Below are positions 43,082 through 52,390 of a stretch of 64,000 nt of DNA, in pieces (position 1 is the stretch's first letter; each line of letters opens with the position of its first letter). Origin of the DNA: Rhizobium mongolense USDA 1844 (GTDB lineage: Bacteria > Pseudomonadota > Alphaproteobacteria > Rhizobiales > Rhizobiaceae). Under the pieces are notes generated by a model, which saw only the letters and a list, made by a program, of their open reading frames with translations, had not been told where the DNA came from and ran no database searches. The position numbers and the translations under genes were made by a program. Where the stretch lies: the NCBI RefSeq assembly GCF_000419765.1, contig NZ_ATTQ01000015.1, positions 62,001 through 126,000 on the forward strand, written 5' to 3'.

Positions 43082-43987
43082 ATGTCCATTCTCGTCAACA
43101 AAGACACCAAGGTCCTGGTCCAGGGGCTGACCGGCAAGACCGGCACTTTCCACACCGAGCAGGCGCTTGCCTATTACGGCACCAAGATGGTCGGCGGCAT
43201 CCATCCGAAAAAGGGTGGCGAGACCTGGGGGTCGCTCGAAAGCGAAGCGCATCTGCCGATCTTCGCGTCCGTCGCCGAGGGCAAGGAAAGGACCGGTGCC
43301 GACGCATCGGTGATCTATGTGCCGCCGGCCGGCGCCGCCGAGGCGATCATCGAGGCTATCGAGGCGGAAATTTCGCTCATCATCTGCATCACGGAAGGCA
43401 TTCCGGTCGAGGACATGATCAAGGTCAAGTCCAAGCTCGACAAGTCGAAGTCGCGCCTGATCGGTCCGAACTGCCCGGGTGTCCTGACGCCTGAGGAATG
43501 CAAGATCGGCATCATGCCGGGCTCCATCTTCAAAAAGGGTTCGGTCGGCGTTCTCTCGCGCTCCGGCACGCTGACCTATGAAGCCGTCTTTCAGACCTCG
43601 AATGAAGGTCTCGGCCAAACGACGGCAGTCGGCATCGGCGGCGACCCCGTCAAGGGCACCGAGTTCATCGACGTACTCGAGATGTTCCTTGCCGACGACG
43701 AAACCAAGTCGATCATCATGATCGGCGAAATCGGCGGATCGGCTGAAGAAGACGCGGCTCAGTTCCTCAAGGACGAAGCCAAGCGTGGACGCAAGAAGCC
43801 GATGGTCGGCTTCATCGCCGGGCGTACGGCACCTCCCGGCCGCACCATGGGTCATGCCGGCGCAGTGATTTCCGGCGGCAAGGGCGGTGCGGAAGACAAG
43901 ATCGCAGCTATGGAAGCGGCCGGTATTACGGTGTCGCCGTCTCCGGCTCGTCTCGGCAAGACGCTGGTTGAAGTCCTCAAGGGCTAA
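43082..43987 (+). CDS. sucD: Succinyl-CoA synthetase alpha subunit
   Basis: A 301-residue protein with the CoA-binding segment VQGLTGKTGTFHTEQAL and the phospho-His in MGHAGAVISGGKGGAEDKI, near residue 254. The Pro-rich GPNCPGV site is also present. It is coupled closely to sucC. An 11-bp hairpin (44002-44035) follows its stop. Confidence 0.97.
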   Translation: MSILVNKDTKVLVQGLTGKTGTFHTEQALAYYGTKMVGGIHPKKGGETWGSLESEAHLPIFASVAEGKERTGADASVIYVPPAGAAEAIIEAIEAEISLIICITEGIPVEDMIKVKSKLDKSKSRLIGPNCPGVLTPEECKIGIMPGSIFKKGSVGVLSRSGTLTYEAVFQTSNEGLGQTTAVGIGGDPVKGTEFIDVLEMFLADDETKSIIMIGEIGGSAEEDAAQFLKDEAKRGRKKPMVGFIAGRTAPPGRTMGHAGAVISGGKGGAEDKIAAMEAAGITVSPSPARLGKTLVEVLKG

Positions 43988-44001
43988 GCCAACTTATATA
44001 A

Positions 44002-44035
44002 CCGGGCGGAAGAAGGCACCTGCGCTTCCGCCCGG
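44002..44035 (+). terminator. Hairpin between sucD and sucA, possible attenuator
   Basis: CCGGGCGGAAG and CTTCCGCCCGG form a perfect 11-bp stem with a 12-base loop. It is followed by CCCCAGGTTTTC, so it may end part of the transcripts or protect the sucCD message. Confidence 0.55.
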
Positions 44036-44123
44036 CCCCAGGTTTTCGACAGCAGGTGTGCCGCGGACAGGCGGCAAATTCGAATGCGGCAGCCGGGTAG
44101 AGCCGGCAAATTCATCAAAAGTC

Positions 44124-44155
44124 AGGAGGCGGGCGGAAAGCGTCCGCGTAAAACC
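44124..44155 (+). promoter_or_regulatory. Distant Shine-Dalgarno with bridging hairpin for sucA
   Basis: AGGAGG (44124-44129) is the only good ribosome site, yet 26 bases lie between it and the sucA ATG. In between, GCGGGCG (44129-44135) can pair with CGTCCGC (44141-44147) around GAAAG. Folding would leave eight bases (GTAAAACC) between the stem and the ATG, the usual spacing. Confidence 0.5.
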
Positions 44156-47140
44156 ATGGCACGGCAAGAAGCCAACGAGCAGTTTCAGATCACCTCGTTT
44201 CTGGATGGCGCCAATGCTGCCTATATCGAGCAGCTCTATGCGCGCTACGAAGAGGATCCGTCATCGGTCGACGATCAGTGGCGGACTTTCTTCAAGGCGC
44301 TGGAAGACGATCCGAAGGATGTGAAGAAGGCGGCCAAGGGCGCTTCTTGGCGCAAGAAGAATTGGCCGATTCAGGCCGGCGGCGATCTTGTATCTGCGCT
44401 CGACGGTGATTGGGGCACGGTCGAGAAGGTCATCGAAACCAAGGTGAAGGCAAAGGCCGAAGCTGCCGGCCAGCCGACCGACGGCGCTGACATCCTCCAG
44501 GCGACGCGCGATTCCGTGCGTGCCATCATGATGATCCGCGCTTATCGCATGCGCGGCCATCTGCATGCCAAGCTCGATCCGCTTGGCATCGCAGCACCGG
44601 TCGAGGACTACAAGGAACTGTCGCCGGAAGCTTACGGCTTCAGCCCGGCCGACTACGATCGCAAGATCTTCATCGACAACGTGCTCGGTCTCGAATACGC
44701 GACCATCCCGCAGATGATCGAGATCCTCGAGCGAACCTATTGCTCGACCCTCGGCGTCGAGTTCATGCACATGTCCAATCCGGAAGAGAAGGCCTGGGTT
44801 CAGGAACGCATCGAAGGGCCGGACAAGGGCGTTGCATTCACGCCGGAAGGCAAGAAGGCGATCCTTGCCAAGCTCGTCGAAGCGGAAGGTTATGAGCAGT
44901 TCCTCGACGTCAAGTTCAAGGGCACCAAGCGCTTCGGCCTCGATGGCGGTGAATCACTGATCCCCGCACTTGAGCAGATCCTGAAGCGCGGCGGCCACCT
45001 CGGCTTGAAGGAAGCCGTGTTCGGCATGGCGCATCGCGGCCGCTTGAACGTGCTTAGCCAAGTCATGGGAAAGCCGCATCGCGCCATCTTCCATGAGTTC
45101 AAGGGTGGTTCCTATGCGCCCGACGAAGTCGAAGGTTCAGGCGACGTGAAGTACCATCTCGGTGCATCTTCCGACCGCGAATTCGACGGCAACAAGGTTC
45201 ACGTTTCACTGACGGCAAACCCGTCGCACCTTGAAATTGTCGACCCCGTCGTCATGGGCAAGGCGCGCGCCAAGCAGGACATGAGTGCTACCGTCTGGGA
45301 AGGCGATGTCATTCCGCTCTCCGAGCGCGCCAAGATTCTGCCGCTACTGATCCACGGCGATGCGGCTTTCGCGGGCCAGGGCGTCATCGCTGAAATTCTC
45401 GGCCTTTCGGGTCTTCGCGGCCACCGTGTCGCCGGCACGATGCATGTCATCATCAACAACCAGATCGGCTTTACGACGAACCCGGCCTTCTCCCGTTCGT
45501 CGCCCTATCCGTCCGACGTTGCGAAGATGATCGAGGCGCCGATCTTCCACGTCAATGGCGACGATCCGGAAGCTGTGGTCTACGCCGCGAAAATCGCGAC
45601 CGAGTTCCGCATGAAGTTCCACAAGCCGGTCGTGATCGACATGTTCTGCTACCGCCGCTACGGCCACAACGAAGGCGACGAACCGTCCTTCACCCAGCCG
45701 AAGATGTACAAGGTTATCCGCGGCCACAAGACGGTGTTCCAGCTTTACGCCGAGCGTCTTGTTGCGCAGGGCTTGCTGACCGAAGGCGAAGTCGAGAAGA
45801 TGAAGGCCGACTGGCGCGCTCATCTCGAACAGGAGTTCGAGGCCGGGCAGTCCTACAAGCCGAACAAGGCCGACTGGCTGGACGGCGAATGGTCTGGTCT
45901 GCGCACGGCCGACAACGCCGATGAGCAGCGCCGTGGCAAGACCGCCGTCCCGATGAAACAATTGAAGGAGATCGGCCGCAAGCTCTCGGAAGTGCCGGCC
46001 GGCTTCAACGCGCACCGCACGATCCAGCGCTTCATGGAAAACCGGGCCAACATGATCCAGACGGGCGAAGGCATCGACTGGGCAATGGGCGAGGCGCTCG
46101 CTTTTGGCGCACTTTGCCTCGAAGGCCATAAGATCCGCCTTTCGGGTCAGGATTGCGAACGCGGCACTTTCTCGCAGCGCCATTCGGTCCTTTACGATCA
46201 GGAGACCGAAGCGCGTTATATCCCGCTCGCCAACCTGTCGCCCACGCAGGCCCGCTACGAGGTCATCAACTCGATGCTCTCCGAAGAGGCCGTTCTCGGC
46301 TTCGAATACGGCTATTCGCTGGCGCGCCCGAACGCGCTCACGCTCTGGGAAGCGCAGTTCGGCGACTTTGCAAACGGTGCGCAGGTCGTCTTCGACCAGT
46401 TCGTTTCGTCGGGCGAACGCAAGTGGCTGCGCATGTCGGGTCTCGTCTGCCTGCTGCCGCATGGTTACGAAGGTCAGGGTCCGGAACACTCTTCGGCCCG
46501 CCTGGAACGCTTCCTGCAGCTTTGTGCGGAAGACAACATGCAGGTTGCCAACGTCACGACCCCGGCGAACTACTTCCATATCCTGCGCCGTCAGTTGAAG
46601 CGCGACTTTCGCAAGCCGCTGATCCTGATGACCCCGAAGTCGTTGCTGCGCCACAAGCGGGCGGTTTCGAGCCTCGCAGAGATGGCCGGCGAATCCTCTT
46701 TCCACCGCCTTCTGTGGGATGATGCAGAGGTCATCAAGGACGGACCGATCAAGCTGCAGAAAGACAACAAGATCCGCCGCGTCGTCATGTGCTCCGGCAA
46801 GGTTTATTATGATCTGCTGGAGGAGCGCGAAAAGCGCGGTATCGACGATGTCTACCTGCTGCGCGTCGAACAGCTCTACCCATTCCCGGCCAAGGCGCTC
46901 ATCAACGAGCTCTCCCGCTTCCGCAATGCGGAAATGGTCTGGTGCCAGGAAGAGCCGAAGAACATGGGGGCATGGTCGTTCATCGATCCGTACCTCGAAT
47001 GGGTTCTTGCCCATATCGATGCAAAGTATCAGCGCGTCCGCTACACCGGACGTCCGGCTGCCGCTTCGCCGGCAACGGGCCTGATGTCCAAGCATCTGTC
47101 GCAGCTCGCTGCATTCCTTGAGGATGCGCTGGGCGGCTGA
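44156..47140 (+). CDS. sucA: 2-oxoglutarate dehydrogenase E1 component
   Basis: A 994-residue thiamine-diphosphate enzyme. Family marks are the start MARQEANEQFQITSFLDGAN, MAHRGRLNVLSQV, HGDAAFAGQG, and the RRYGHNEGDEPSFTQP cofactor region. It decarboxylates 2-oxoglutarate and passes the succinyl group to SucB. The ATG at 44156 is chosen by homology; an in-frame ATG at 44084 has no ribosome site. The Shine-Dalgarno element is separated from the start by a hairpin. Confidence 0.97.
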   Translation: MARQEANEQFQITSFLDGANAAYIEQLYARYEEDPSSVDDQWRTFFKALEDDPKDVKKAAKGASWRKKNWPIQAGGDLVSALDGDWGTVEKVIETKVKAKAEAAGQPTDGADILQATRDSVRAIMMIRAYRMRGHLHAKLDPLGIAAPVEDYKELSPEAYGFSPADYDRKIFIDNVLGLEYATIPQMIEILERTYCSTLGVEFMHMSNPEEKAWVQERIEGPDKGVAFTPEGKKAILAKLVEAEGYEQFLDVKFKGTKRFGLDGGESLIPALEQILKRGGHLGLKEAVFGMAHRGRLNVLSQVMGKPHRAIFHEFKGGSYAPDEVEGSGDVKYHLGASSDREFDGNKVHVSLTANPSHLEIVDPVVMGKARAKQDMSATVWEGDVIPLSERAKILPLLIHGDAAFAGQGVIAEILGLSGLRGHRVAGTMHVIINNQIGFTTNPAFSRSSPYPSDVAKMIEAPIFHVNGDDPEAVVYAAKIATEFRMKFHKPVVIDMFCYRRYGHNEGDEPSFTQPKMYKVIRGHKTVFQLYAERLVAQGLLTEGEVEKMKADWRAHLEQEFEAGQSYKPNKADWLDGEWSGLRTADNADEQRRGKTAVPMKQLKEIGRKLSEVPAGFNAHRTIQRFMENRANMIQTGEGIDWAMGEALAFGALCLEGHKIRLSGQDCERGTFSQRHSVLYDQETEARYIPLANLSPTQARYEVINSMLSEEAVLGFEYGYSLARPNALTLWEAQFGDFANGAQVVFDQFVSSGERKWLRMSGLVCLLPHGYEGQGPEHSSARLERFLQLCAEDNMQVANVTTPANYFHILRRQLKRDFRKPLILMTPKSLLRHKRAVSSLAEMAGESSFHRLLWDDAEVIKDGPIKLQKDNKIRRVVMCSGKVYYDLLEEREKRGIDDVYLLRVEQLYPFPAKALINELSRFRNAEMVWCQEEPKNMGAWSFIDPYLEWVLAHIDAKYQRVRYTGRPAAASPATGLMSKHLSQLAAFLEDALGG

Positions 47141-47152
47141 GGAGTTGGGGCG

Positions 47153-47470
47153 ATGGCATATTTCTTCTTGAGACTTGTGCCGCCTCGTTCCCGCTTTCCG
47201 AACGACGCGACCGGGGAGGAAATGGCTGCGATGGAACGGCATGCCGAATATTGGCGCCATAACGCAGAAGCGGGATCGGCAATTGCTGTCGGCCCCGTCT
47301 TCGAGGGCGAAGGCGCCTGGGGTATGGCGGTCGTCTCAGTCGAGGATCGGGAGGCCGCGAAGGCGCTCGCCGATGCAGATCCGATCGTCCGCTCCAGTTT
47401 CGGTTTCCACTTCGAAATTTTGCCAATGCCCTCGATCATTCTCCGGCCGTCTGCTGCCGGAAACGAATAA
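47153..47470 (+). CDS. YciI family protein between sucA and sucB
   Basis: A 105-residue protein with the YciI pattern (MERHAEYWRHNAEAG, AVGPVFEGEGAWG, ADADPIV). It begins 12 bases after sucA and ends 29 bases before sucB, so it is made with the 2-oxoglutarate dehydrogenase subunits. The role is unknown. It differs from the 97-residue YciI protein at 32869 in sequence and lacks a C-terminal W. Confidence 0.87.
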   Translation: MAYFFLRLVPPRSRFPNDATGEEMAAMERHAEYWRHNAEAGSAIAVGPVFEGEGAWGMAVVSVEDREAAKALADADPIVRSSFGFHFEILPMPSIILRPSAAGNE

Positions 47471-47499
47471 ACGAAAACAAGCAAATCAGGATTTGAACA

Positions 47500-48762
47500 A
47501 TGGCCACAGAAATCCGCGTTCCAACTCTCGGTGAATCCGTCAGCGAGGCAACCGTCGGCACCTGGTTCAAGAAGGTTGGCGACGCCATCAAGGCCGATGA
47601 GCCGATTCTCGAGCTTGAAACCGACAAGGTGACCATCGAAGTACCGGCACCGACCTCCGGCACGCTGTCCGAAATCGTTGCCCAGGCCGGCGAAACCGTG
47701 GGCCTCGGCGCTCTGCTCGGCCAGATCGCCGCAGGCGCTGCAGCCCCGGCTGCAGCCCCCGCAAAGGCTGCCGAGCCGGCTATCGCTGCTCCAGCCCAGG
47801 CAACGCCTGCTGCTCCGGCGGCTGCCGCTGCGGCACCGGTTGCTTCCGCCCCGGCCCCGGCTTCCACCATGCCGGCGGCGCCGGCTGCCGCCAAGATGCT
47901 CGCTGAGAGCAATCTCTCCGCCGATCAGGTCGAAGGCAGTGGCAAGCGCGGCCAGGTGCTGAAGGGCGATGTGATCGCTGCCGTCGCCAAGGGCCTTTCC
48001 GCCCCGGCTGCTGCGCCTGCCGCTCCCGCTGCAGTCCGTGGCCCATCGACGGTCGAGGACGCCGGCCGCGAGGAGCGCGTGAAGATGACGCGCCTGCGCC
48101 AGACGATTGCCAAGCGCCTCAAGGATGCGCAGAACACCGCAGCCATGCTCACCACGTACAACGAGGTGGACATGAAGGCAGTCATGGACCTGCGCGCCAA
48201 GTACAAAGACGTCTTCGAAAAGAAGCATGGCGTGAAGCTCGGCTTCATGGGCTTCTTCACCAAGGCTGTGACGCATGCCCTGAAGGAACTGCCGGCCGTC
48301 AACGCCGAGATCGATGGCACCGACATCATCTACAAGAACTACTGCCACATCGGCATGGCTGTCGGCACAGACAAGGGCCTGGTCGTTCCGATCATCCGCG
48401 ATGCCGACCAGATGTCGATTGCCGAGATCGAGAAAGACCTTGGCCGTCTTGCCAAGGCCGCGCGCGACGGCACGCTCTCGATGGCCGATATGCAGGGCGG
48501 CACCTTCACGATCACCAATGGTGGCGTCTATGGCTCGCTGATGTCCTCGCCGATCCTCAATGCGCCGCAGTCGGGCATTCTCGGCATGCACAAGATCCAG
48601 GAGCGTCCGGTCGTCGTCGGCGGCCAGATCGTCATCCGTCCGATGATGTATCTGGCACTCTCCTACGATCACCGCATCGTCGACGGTAAGGAAGCCGTGA
48701 CCTTCCTCGTCCGCGTCAAGGAAAGCCTGGAAGATCCGGAGCGTCTGGTTCTCGATCTCTAA
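47500..48762 (+). CDS. sucB: 2-oxoglutarate dehydrogenase E2 (dihydrolipoyl succinyltransferase)
   Basis: A 420-residue protein. One lipoyl domain with the modified Lys43 in LETDKVTIEVPA, a long Ala/Pro linker (about residues 78-130), an E1/E3-binding domain (about 135-175, LSADQVEGSGKRGQVLKGDV), and a C-terminal catalytic domain with SYDHRIVDG. The linker is coded by GC-rich repeats. It makes succinyl-CoA. A terminator follows. Confidence 0.97.
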   Translation: MATEIRVPTLGESVSEATVGTWFKKVGDAIKADEPILELETDKVTIEVPAPTSGTLSEIVAQAGETVGLGALLGQIAAGAAAPAAAPAKAAEPAIAAPAQATPAAPAAAAAAPVASAPAPASTMPAAPAAAKMLAESNLSADQVEGSGKRGQVLKGDVIAAVAKGLSAPAAAPAAPAAVRGPSTVEDAGREERVKMTRLRQTIAKRLKDAQNTAAMLTTYNEVDMKAVMDLRAKYKDVFEKKHGVKLGFMGFFTKAVTHALKELPAVNAEIDGTDIIYKNYCHIGMAVGTDKGLVVPIIRDADQMSIAEIEKDLGRLAKAARDGTLSMADMQGGTFTITNGGVYGSLMSSPILNAPQSGILGMHKIQERPVVVGGQIVIRPMMYLALSYDHRIVDGKEAVTFLVRVKESLEDPERLVLDL

Positions 48763-48772
48763 GAGAATGATG

Positions 48773-48797
48773 GGGCCGCGCGAGCGGCCCTGTTTTT
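48773..48797 (+). terminator. Terminator after sucB
   Basis: GGGCCGC pairs with GCGGCCC around GCGA, followed by TGTTTTT, ten bases past the sucB stop codon. lpdA and its neighbours downstream may need their own promoter. Confidence 0.85.
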
Positions 48798-48815
48798 CGC
48801 GGCAAGGAGTGCCTT

Positions 48816-49370
48816 ATGGCGCGTGGAGTTCCGGCAGCGGACGGCAGTCCGCTTCTAATCGTTAGGCTGAAATGGGCGGCTGTCTTGGCGGCGCCACTTT
48901 TCCTGTGCGCGATGACGGGAGCTGCGCTTTCGGCCGAGTGCAAGCAGTCGGATGCCGTCTATGCCGATCGCGACGGCGCTTATGAACTCCGCTTTTCGCC
49001 GCTTGGTTCCGAAGCCGCTGCGGCAAGCAATCAGTTCAAGATCAATGTCTTGAAGACCTCGATCGTTCTGGACGGCTATGTAATGCCGTCGGAGGAGCCT
49101 GATCGCGCAATCGGCATCGTCATGTTCAACTGCCCGGATGGCGATGTGACGGGTGCGGATCTCGATGCCTGCACGATATGGCAGGGGCCGGTCTACAGCG
49201 TCGGTGCCGCGGGCGAAGTGGATAATCTTCAGGCGGAGGCGGCGGGCGCTGCTGACAGGATCGTGCTGCCTGGTCTCGGTCCGGCGATCCGCGAGTCCTC
49301 GATTTGGGGCGAAGGCAAGGCAACGGTCGCGCCCTGGGATGTCCTGACGTTCAAGGAATGCGCGAAATGA
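48816..49370 (+). CDS. Secreted hypothetical protein
   Basis: A 184-residue protein with an N-terminal hydrophobic stretch (about residues 20-38, cut near LSA-E) and no domain I know. The mature part has four Cys (ECKQSD, MFNCPDG, DACTIW, FKECAK) that could form two bridges. AAGGAG stands before the ATG. The stop overlaps the next start by four bases (ATGA), so the gene is coupled to the SDR gene. Confidence 0.75.
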   Translation: MARGVPAADGSPLLIVRLKWAAVLAAPLFLCAMTGAALSAECKQSDAVYADRDGAYELRFSPLGSEAAAASNQFKINVLKTSIVLDGYVMPSEEPDRAIGIVMFNCPDGDVTGADLDACTIWQGPVYSVGAAGEVDNLQAEAAGAADRIVLPGLGPAIRESSIWGEGKATVAPWDVLTFKECAK

Positions 49371-50119
49371 GCGATGCGCCTGTTCTGCTCGTGACCGGCG
49401 CAAGCCGCGGCATCGGTGCTGCCGTCTCAAGGCTGGCTGCCAAACAAGGCTGGCGGGTTGCTGTGAATTATGTCTCGAACAGGGCAGCCGCGGATGCCGT
49501 CATTGAAGCTATCACGGCGCATGGCGGCGAGGCGATTGCCGTCAAAGGCGATGTCGGCAACGCCGCTGATATCAACTCGATGTTCGAAACCGTTGATCGC
49601 CATTTCGGGCGGCTTGACGGGCTGGTGAACAATGCCGGTATCATCGATGCGGCTCAGCGCGTCGACGAAATGAGCGTCGAGCGGATCGAGCGGATGATGC
49701 GGGTCAATGTCACCGGCTCCATTCTCTGCGCGGCGGAGGCCGTTCGCCGCATGTCGAGCAAGCATGGTGGCACGGGCGGAGCGATCGTCAACATCTCGTC
49801 GATGGCGGCGATCATCGGATCACCGTCGCAATATGTGGATTACGCCGCTTCGAAGGCGGCGATCGATACCTTCACGATCGGGCTCGCCCGCGAAGTCGCC
49901 GCGGATGGCATCCGGGTAAATGCGGTCCGCCCGGGAATTATCGACACCGATATTCACGCCTCCGGCGGACTGCCAGACCGTGCGCGCGACATGGCGCCGA
50001 GCATTCCGATGCAGCGGCCGGGAACGGCGGAGGAGGTGGCCGATGCCGTCCTCTATCTTCTTTCTCCTGCGGCCTCCTATGTCACGGGTGCAATCCTCAA
50101 CGTCAGCGGTGGGCGGTAG
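49367..50119 (+). CDS. SDR family oxidoreductase
   Basis: A 250-residue classical short-chain dehydrogenase: cofactor loop TGASRGIG near residue 10, NNAG, Ser in INISSMAA and the Y-x3-K in YVDYAASKAA. The C-terminal end TGAILNVSGGR is normal for the family. The substrate is unknown. The start at 49367 overlaps the stop of the previous gene by four bases. The gene sits between sucB and lpdA. Confidence 0.9.
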   Translation: MSDAPVLLVTGASRGIGAAVSRLAAKQGWRVAVNYVSNRAAADAVIEAITAHGGEAIAVKGDVGNAADINSMFETVDRHFGRLDGLVNNAGIIDAAQRVDEMSVERIERMMRVNVTGSILCAAEAVRRMSSKHGGTGGAIVNISSMAAIIGSPSQYVDYAASKAAIDTFTIGLAREVAADGIRVNAVRPGIIDTDIHASGGLPDRARDMAPSIPMQRPGTAEEVADAVLYLLSPAASYVTGAILNVSGGR

Positions 50120-50137
50120 GTCGCAAAAGGGGAAACG

Positions 50138-50776
50138 ATGCAATATCTTCTCGAATTCCTGGGCCTGATGGCCGTCTTTTCTATCTTCATCGTCGTTCCG
50201 GGCGCCGACTTTGCCGTGATCCTTCGCCAGAGCATCGTGCATGGCCGCCGCGCCGCGATGATGACCGGTCTCGGCATGGGCCTCTCGCTGCTCTTCCACA
50301 TCAGCTACACGATCTTCGGCCTCGGTCTGGTCGTGTCCAAGTCGCTGATGCTGTTTGCGATGATCAAATGGGCAGGTGTCGCCTATCTGGTCTACCTCGG
50401 TATCAAATCCTTCCGCGAACCCGGATTCAATGTCAGGGAAATCGAAGTCACGGAAGCCGATCGCGAGGCCGTTTCGGCGGTCAAGTGCCTCGGCACGGGC
50501 TTCATCACCAATGCCCTTAATCCAAAGCCAGTGCTCTTCTTCCTGTCGCTGTTCTCGACGCTGGTGCATCACGACACGCCGGCGCTGATCCAGTTCAGCT
50601 ACGGCATCGGCATGGCATCTGCACTCGTTGCCTGGTTTGCCGGCGTCTCGATCTTCTTCACCGTCAAGCCGATCCGCGACCGCTTCATTGCCAGCGGCAA
50701 ATGGTTCAACCGCATCACCGGCGCCGCATTGGTCGGCTTCGGCTTCCGCCTCGCACTCACCCGCGCGGCCGACTAA
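50138..50776 (+). CDS. LysE family amino-acid exporter
   Basis: A 212-residue membrane protein with the family pattern VVPGADFAVILRQSIVHGRRAAM and NALNPKPVLFFLSLFS. Six hydrophobic segments are expected. GGGGAAA precedes the ATG. It is the third LysE gene in the window and lies 26 bases before lpdA. An exporter inside this block is a rhizobial feature; the substrate is not known. Confidence 0.9.
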   Translation: MQYLLEFLGLMAVFSIFIVVPGADFAVILRQSIVHGRRAAMMTGLGMGLSLLFHISYTIFGLGLVVSKSLMLFAMIKWAGVAYLVYLGIKSFREPGFNVREIEVTEADREAVSAVKCLGTGFITNALNPKPVLFFLSLFSTLVHHDTPALIQFSYGIGMASALVAWFAGVSIFFTVKPIRDRFIASGKWFNRITGAALVGFGFRLALTRAAD

Positions 50777-50802
50777 ACGATTAAAGCAAAGGAAAAGAAA
50801 CA

Positions 50803-52209
50803 ATGTCCTATGATGTGATCATTATCGGAACCGGCCCCGGCGGCTATGTCGCCGCGATCAAGGCGGCCCAGCTCGGTCTCAAGGTTGCGGTCGTCGAAAA
50901 GCGCGCGACCTTCGGCGGCACCTGCCTGAATGTCGGATGCATTCCCTCCAAGGCGTTGCTGCATGCTTCCGAAATGTTCCATCATGCCGGCCACGGCATG
51001 GATGCGCTCGGCATCGAAATACCGGCCCCGAAGCTCAATCTCGAAAAGATGCTGGCGCACAAGGATGCGACGGTGAAGTCGAATGTCGACGGCGTTGCCT
51101 TCCTCTTCAAGAAGAACAAGATCGATGCCTTCCAAGGCACCGGCAAGATCGTTTCCGCCGGGAAAGTTTCCGTGACCGCCGACGACGGCAAGGTCCAGGA
51201 GATCGAAGGCAAGAACATCGTGATAGCCACAGGCTCCGATGTTGCCGGCATCCCGGGCGTTCAAGTCGCGTTCGATGAAAAGGTGATCATCTCCTCGACC
51301 GGCGGTATCGCGCTGGAGAAAGTGCCGGAAACGATGATCGTCGTCGGTGGCGGCGTCATCGGTCTCGAACTGGGCTCTGTCTGGTCGCGCCTCGGAGCGA
51401 AGGTGACCGTCGTCGAATATCTCGACACGATCCTCGGCGGCATGGATGGCGATGTAGCCAAGCAGTTCCAGCGCATGCTCGCCAAGCAGGGCATCGAATT
51501 CAACCTCGGCGCCAAAGTCGTCGGCGTCGAGAAGGGCGGCACGGGTGCCAAGGTGACCTTCGAACCGGTCAAGGGCGGCGACAAGGTGACGCTCGAAGCG
51601 GAAGTCGTTCTCATCGCCACTGGCCGCTTGCCCTATACGGCTGGCCTCGGCCTTGAAGAAGCGGGTGTCAAGCTCGACAATCGCGGCCGCGTCGAGATCG
51701 ACGGCCACTTCAAGACCAACGTCGCCGGCATTTATGCAATCGGCGACGTCGTGAAGGGTCCGATGTTGGCCCACAAGGCGGAAGACGAAGGCGTGGCGCT
51801 TGCCGAAATCCTTGCCGGCCAGGCCGGTCATGTGAATTACGACGTCATCCCGAGCGTCGTCTACACACAGCCGGAAGTCGCTTCCGTCGGCAAGACCGAG
51901 GAAGAGCTGAAGGCGGCAGGCATCGCCTATAAGGCTGGCAAGTTCCCGTTCACGGCAAATGGCCGCGCTCGCGCGATGCTCGCGACAGACGGCTTCGTAA
52001 AGATCCTGTCGGACAAGGCAACGGACCGCGTTGTCGGTGGTCATATCGTCGGCTTCGGTGCCGGCGAGATGATCCACGAGATTGCCGTTCTCATGGAATT
52101 CGGCGGTTCTGCCGAGGATCTCGGCCGCACCTGCCATGCGCATCCGACAATGTCGGAAGCAGTGAAGGAAGCAGCACTCGCTGCCTTCTTCAAGCCGATC
52201 CATATGTAA
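50803..52209 (+). CDS. lpdA: Dihydrolipoyl dehydrogenase (E3)
   Basis: A 468-residue flavoenzyme with the FAD loop IIGTGPGGYVAAIKAAQLG, the redox pair in GGTCLNVGCIPSKALL, the NAD loop VVGGGVIGLELGSVW, and the catalytic His-x-His-Pro-Glu-like end CHAHPTMSEA. It reoxidises the dihydrolipoamide of the 2-oxoglutarate complex. The terminator at 52225 follows. Confidence 0.97.
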   Translation: MSYDVIIIGTGPGGYVAAIKAAQLGLKVAVVEKRATFGGTCLNVGCIPSKALLHASEMFHHAGHGMDALGIEIPAPKLNLEKMLAHKDATVKSNVDGVAFLFKKNKIDAFQGTGKIVSAGKVSVTADDGKVQEIEGKNIVIATGSDVAGIPGVQVAFDEKVIISSTGGIALEKVPETMIVVGGGVIGLELGSVWSRLGAKVTVVEYLDTILGGMDGDVAKQFQRMLAKQGIEFNLGAKVVGVEKGGTGAKVTFEPVKGGDKVTLEAEVVLIATGRLPYTAGLGLEEAGVKLDNRGRVEIDGHFKTNVAGIYAIGDVVKGPMLAHKAEDEGVALAEILAGQAGHVNYDVIPSVVYTQPEVASVGKTEEELKAAGIAYKAGKFPFTANGRARAMLATDGFVKILSDKATDRVVGGHIVGFGAGEMIHEIAVLMEFGGSAEDLGRTCHAHPTMSEAVKEAALAAFFKPIHM

Positions 52210-52224
52210 ATCCCGAAGACCGAA

Positions 52225-52269
52225 GCTCATTCGCCGCGGTTCGCAAGGACCGCGGCTTTATTAATGAGC
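52225..52269 (+). terminator. Terminator after lpdA
   Basis: GCCGCGGT pairs with ACCGCGGC around eight bases, with TTTATT after it. Outer arms GCTCATT and AATGAGC can extend the stem. Confidence 0.75.
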
Positions 52270-52390
52270 CTCTGACAGATGCCTTCGCCTTACTGGGCTG
52301 AAGCGCGATCAAGTCATCCTTCGGTCCGGCGAGCACGGGCAGCCGGATAAAGCTGGTAATGCAGGATATACCCGCGTTTTACGCGTAGCT

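Noticed and set aside
42242..43855. A 537-codon frame antisense to sucC-sucD
   Set aside because: It crosses two conserved genes on the opposite strand, and its composition follows from their codon use.
47736..47900. GC-rich repeats in sucB as a mobile repeat
   Set aside because: They code for the normal Ala/Pro linker of an E2 protein.
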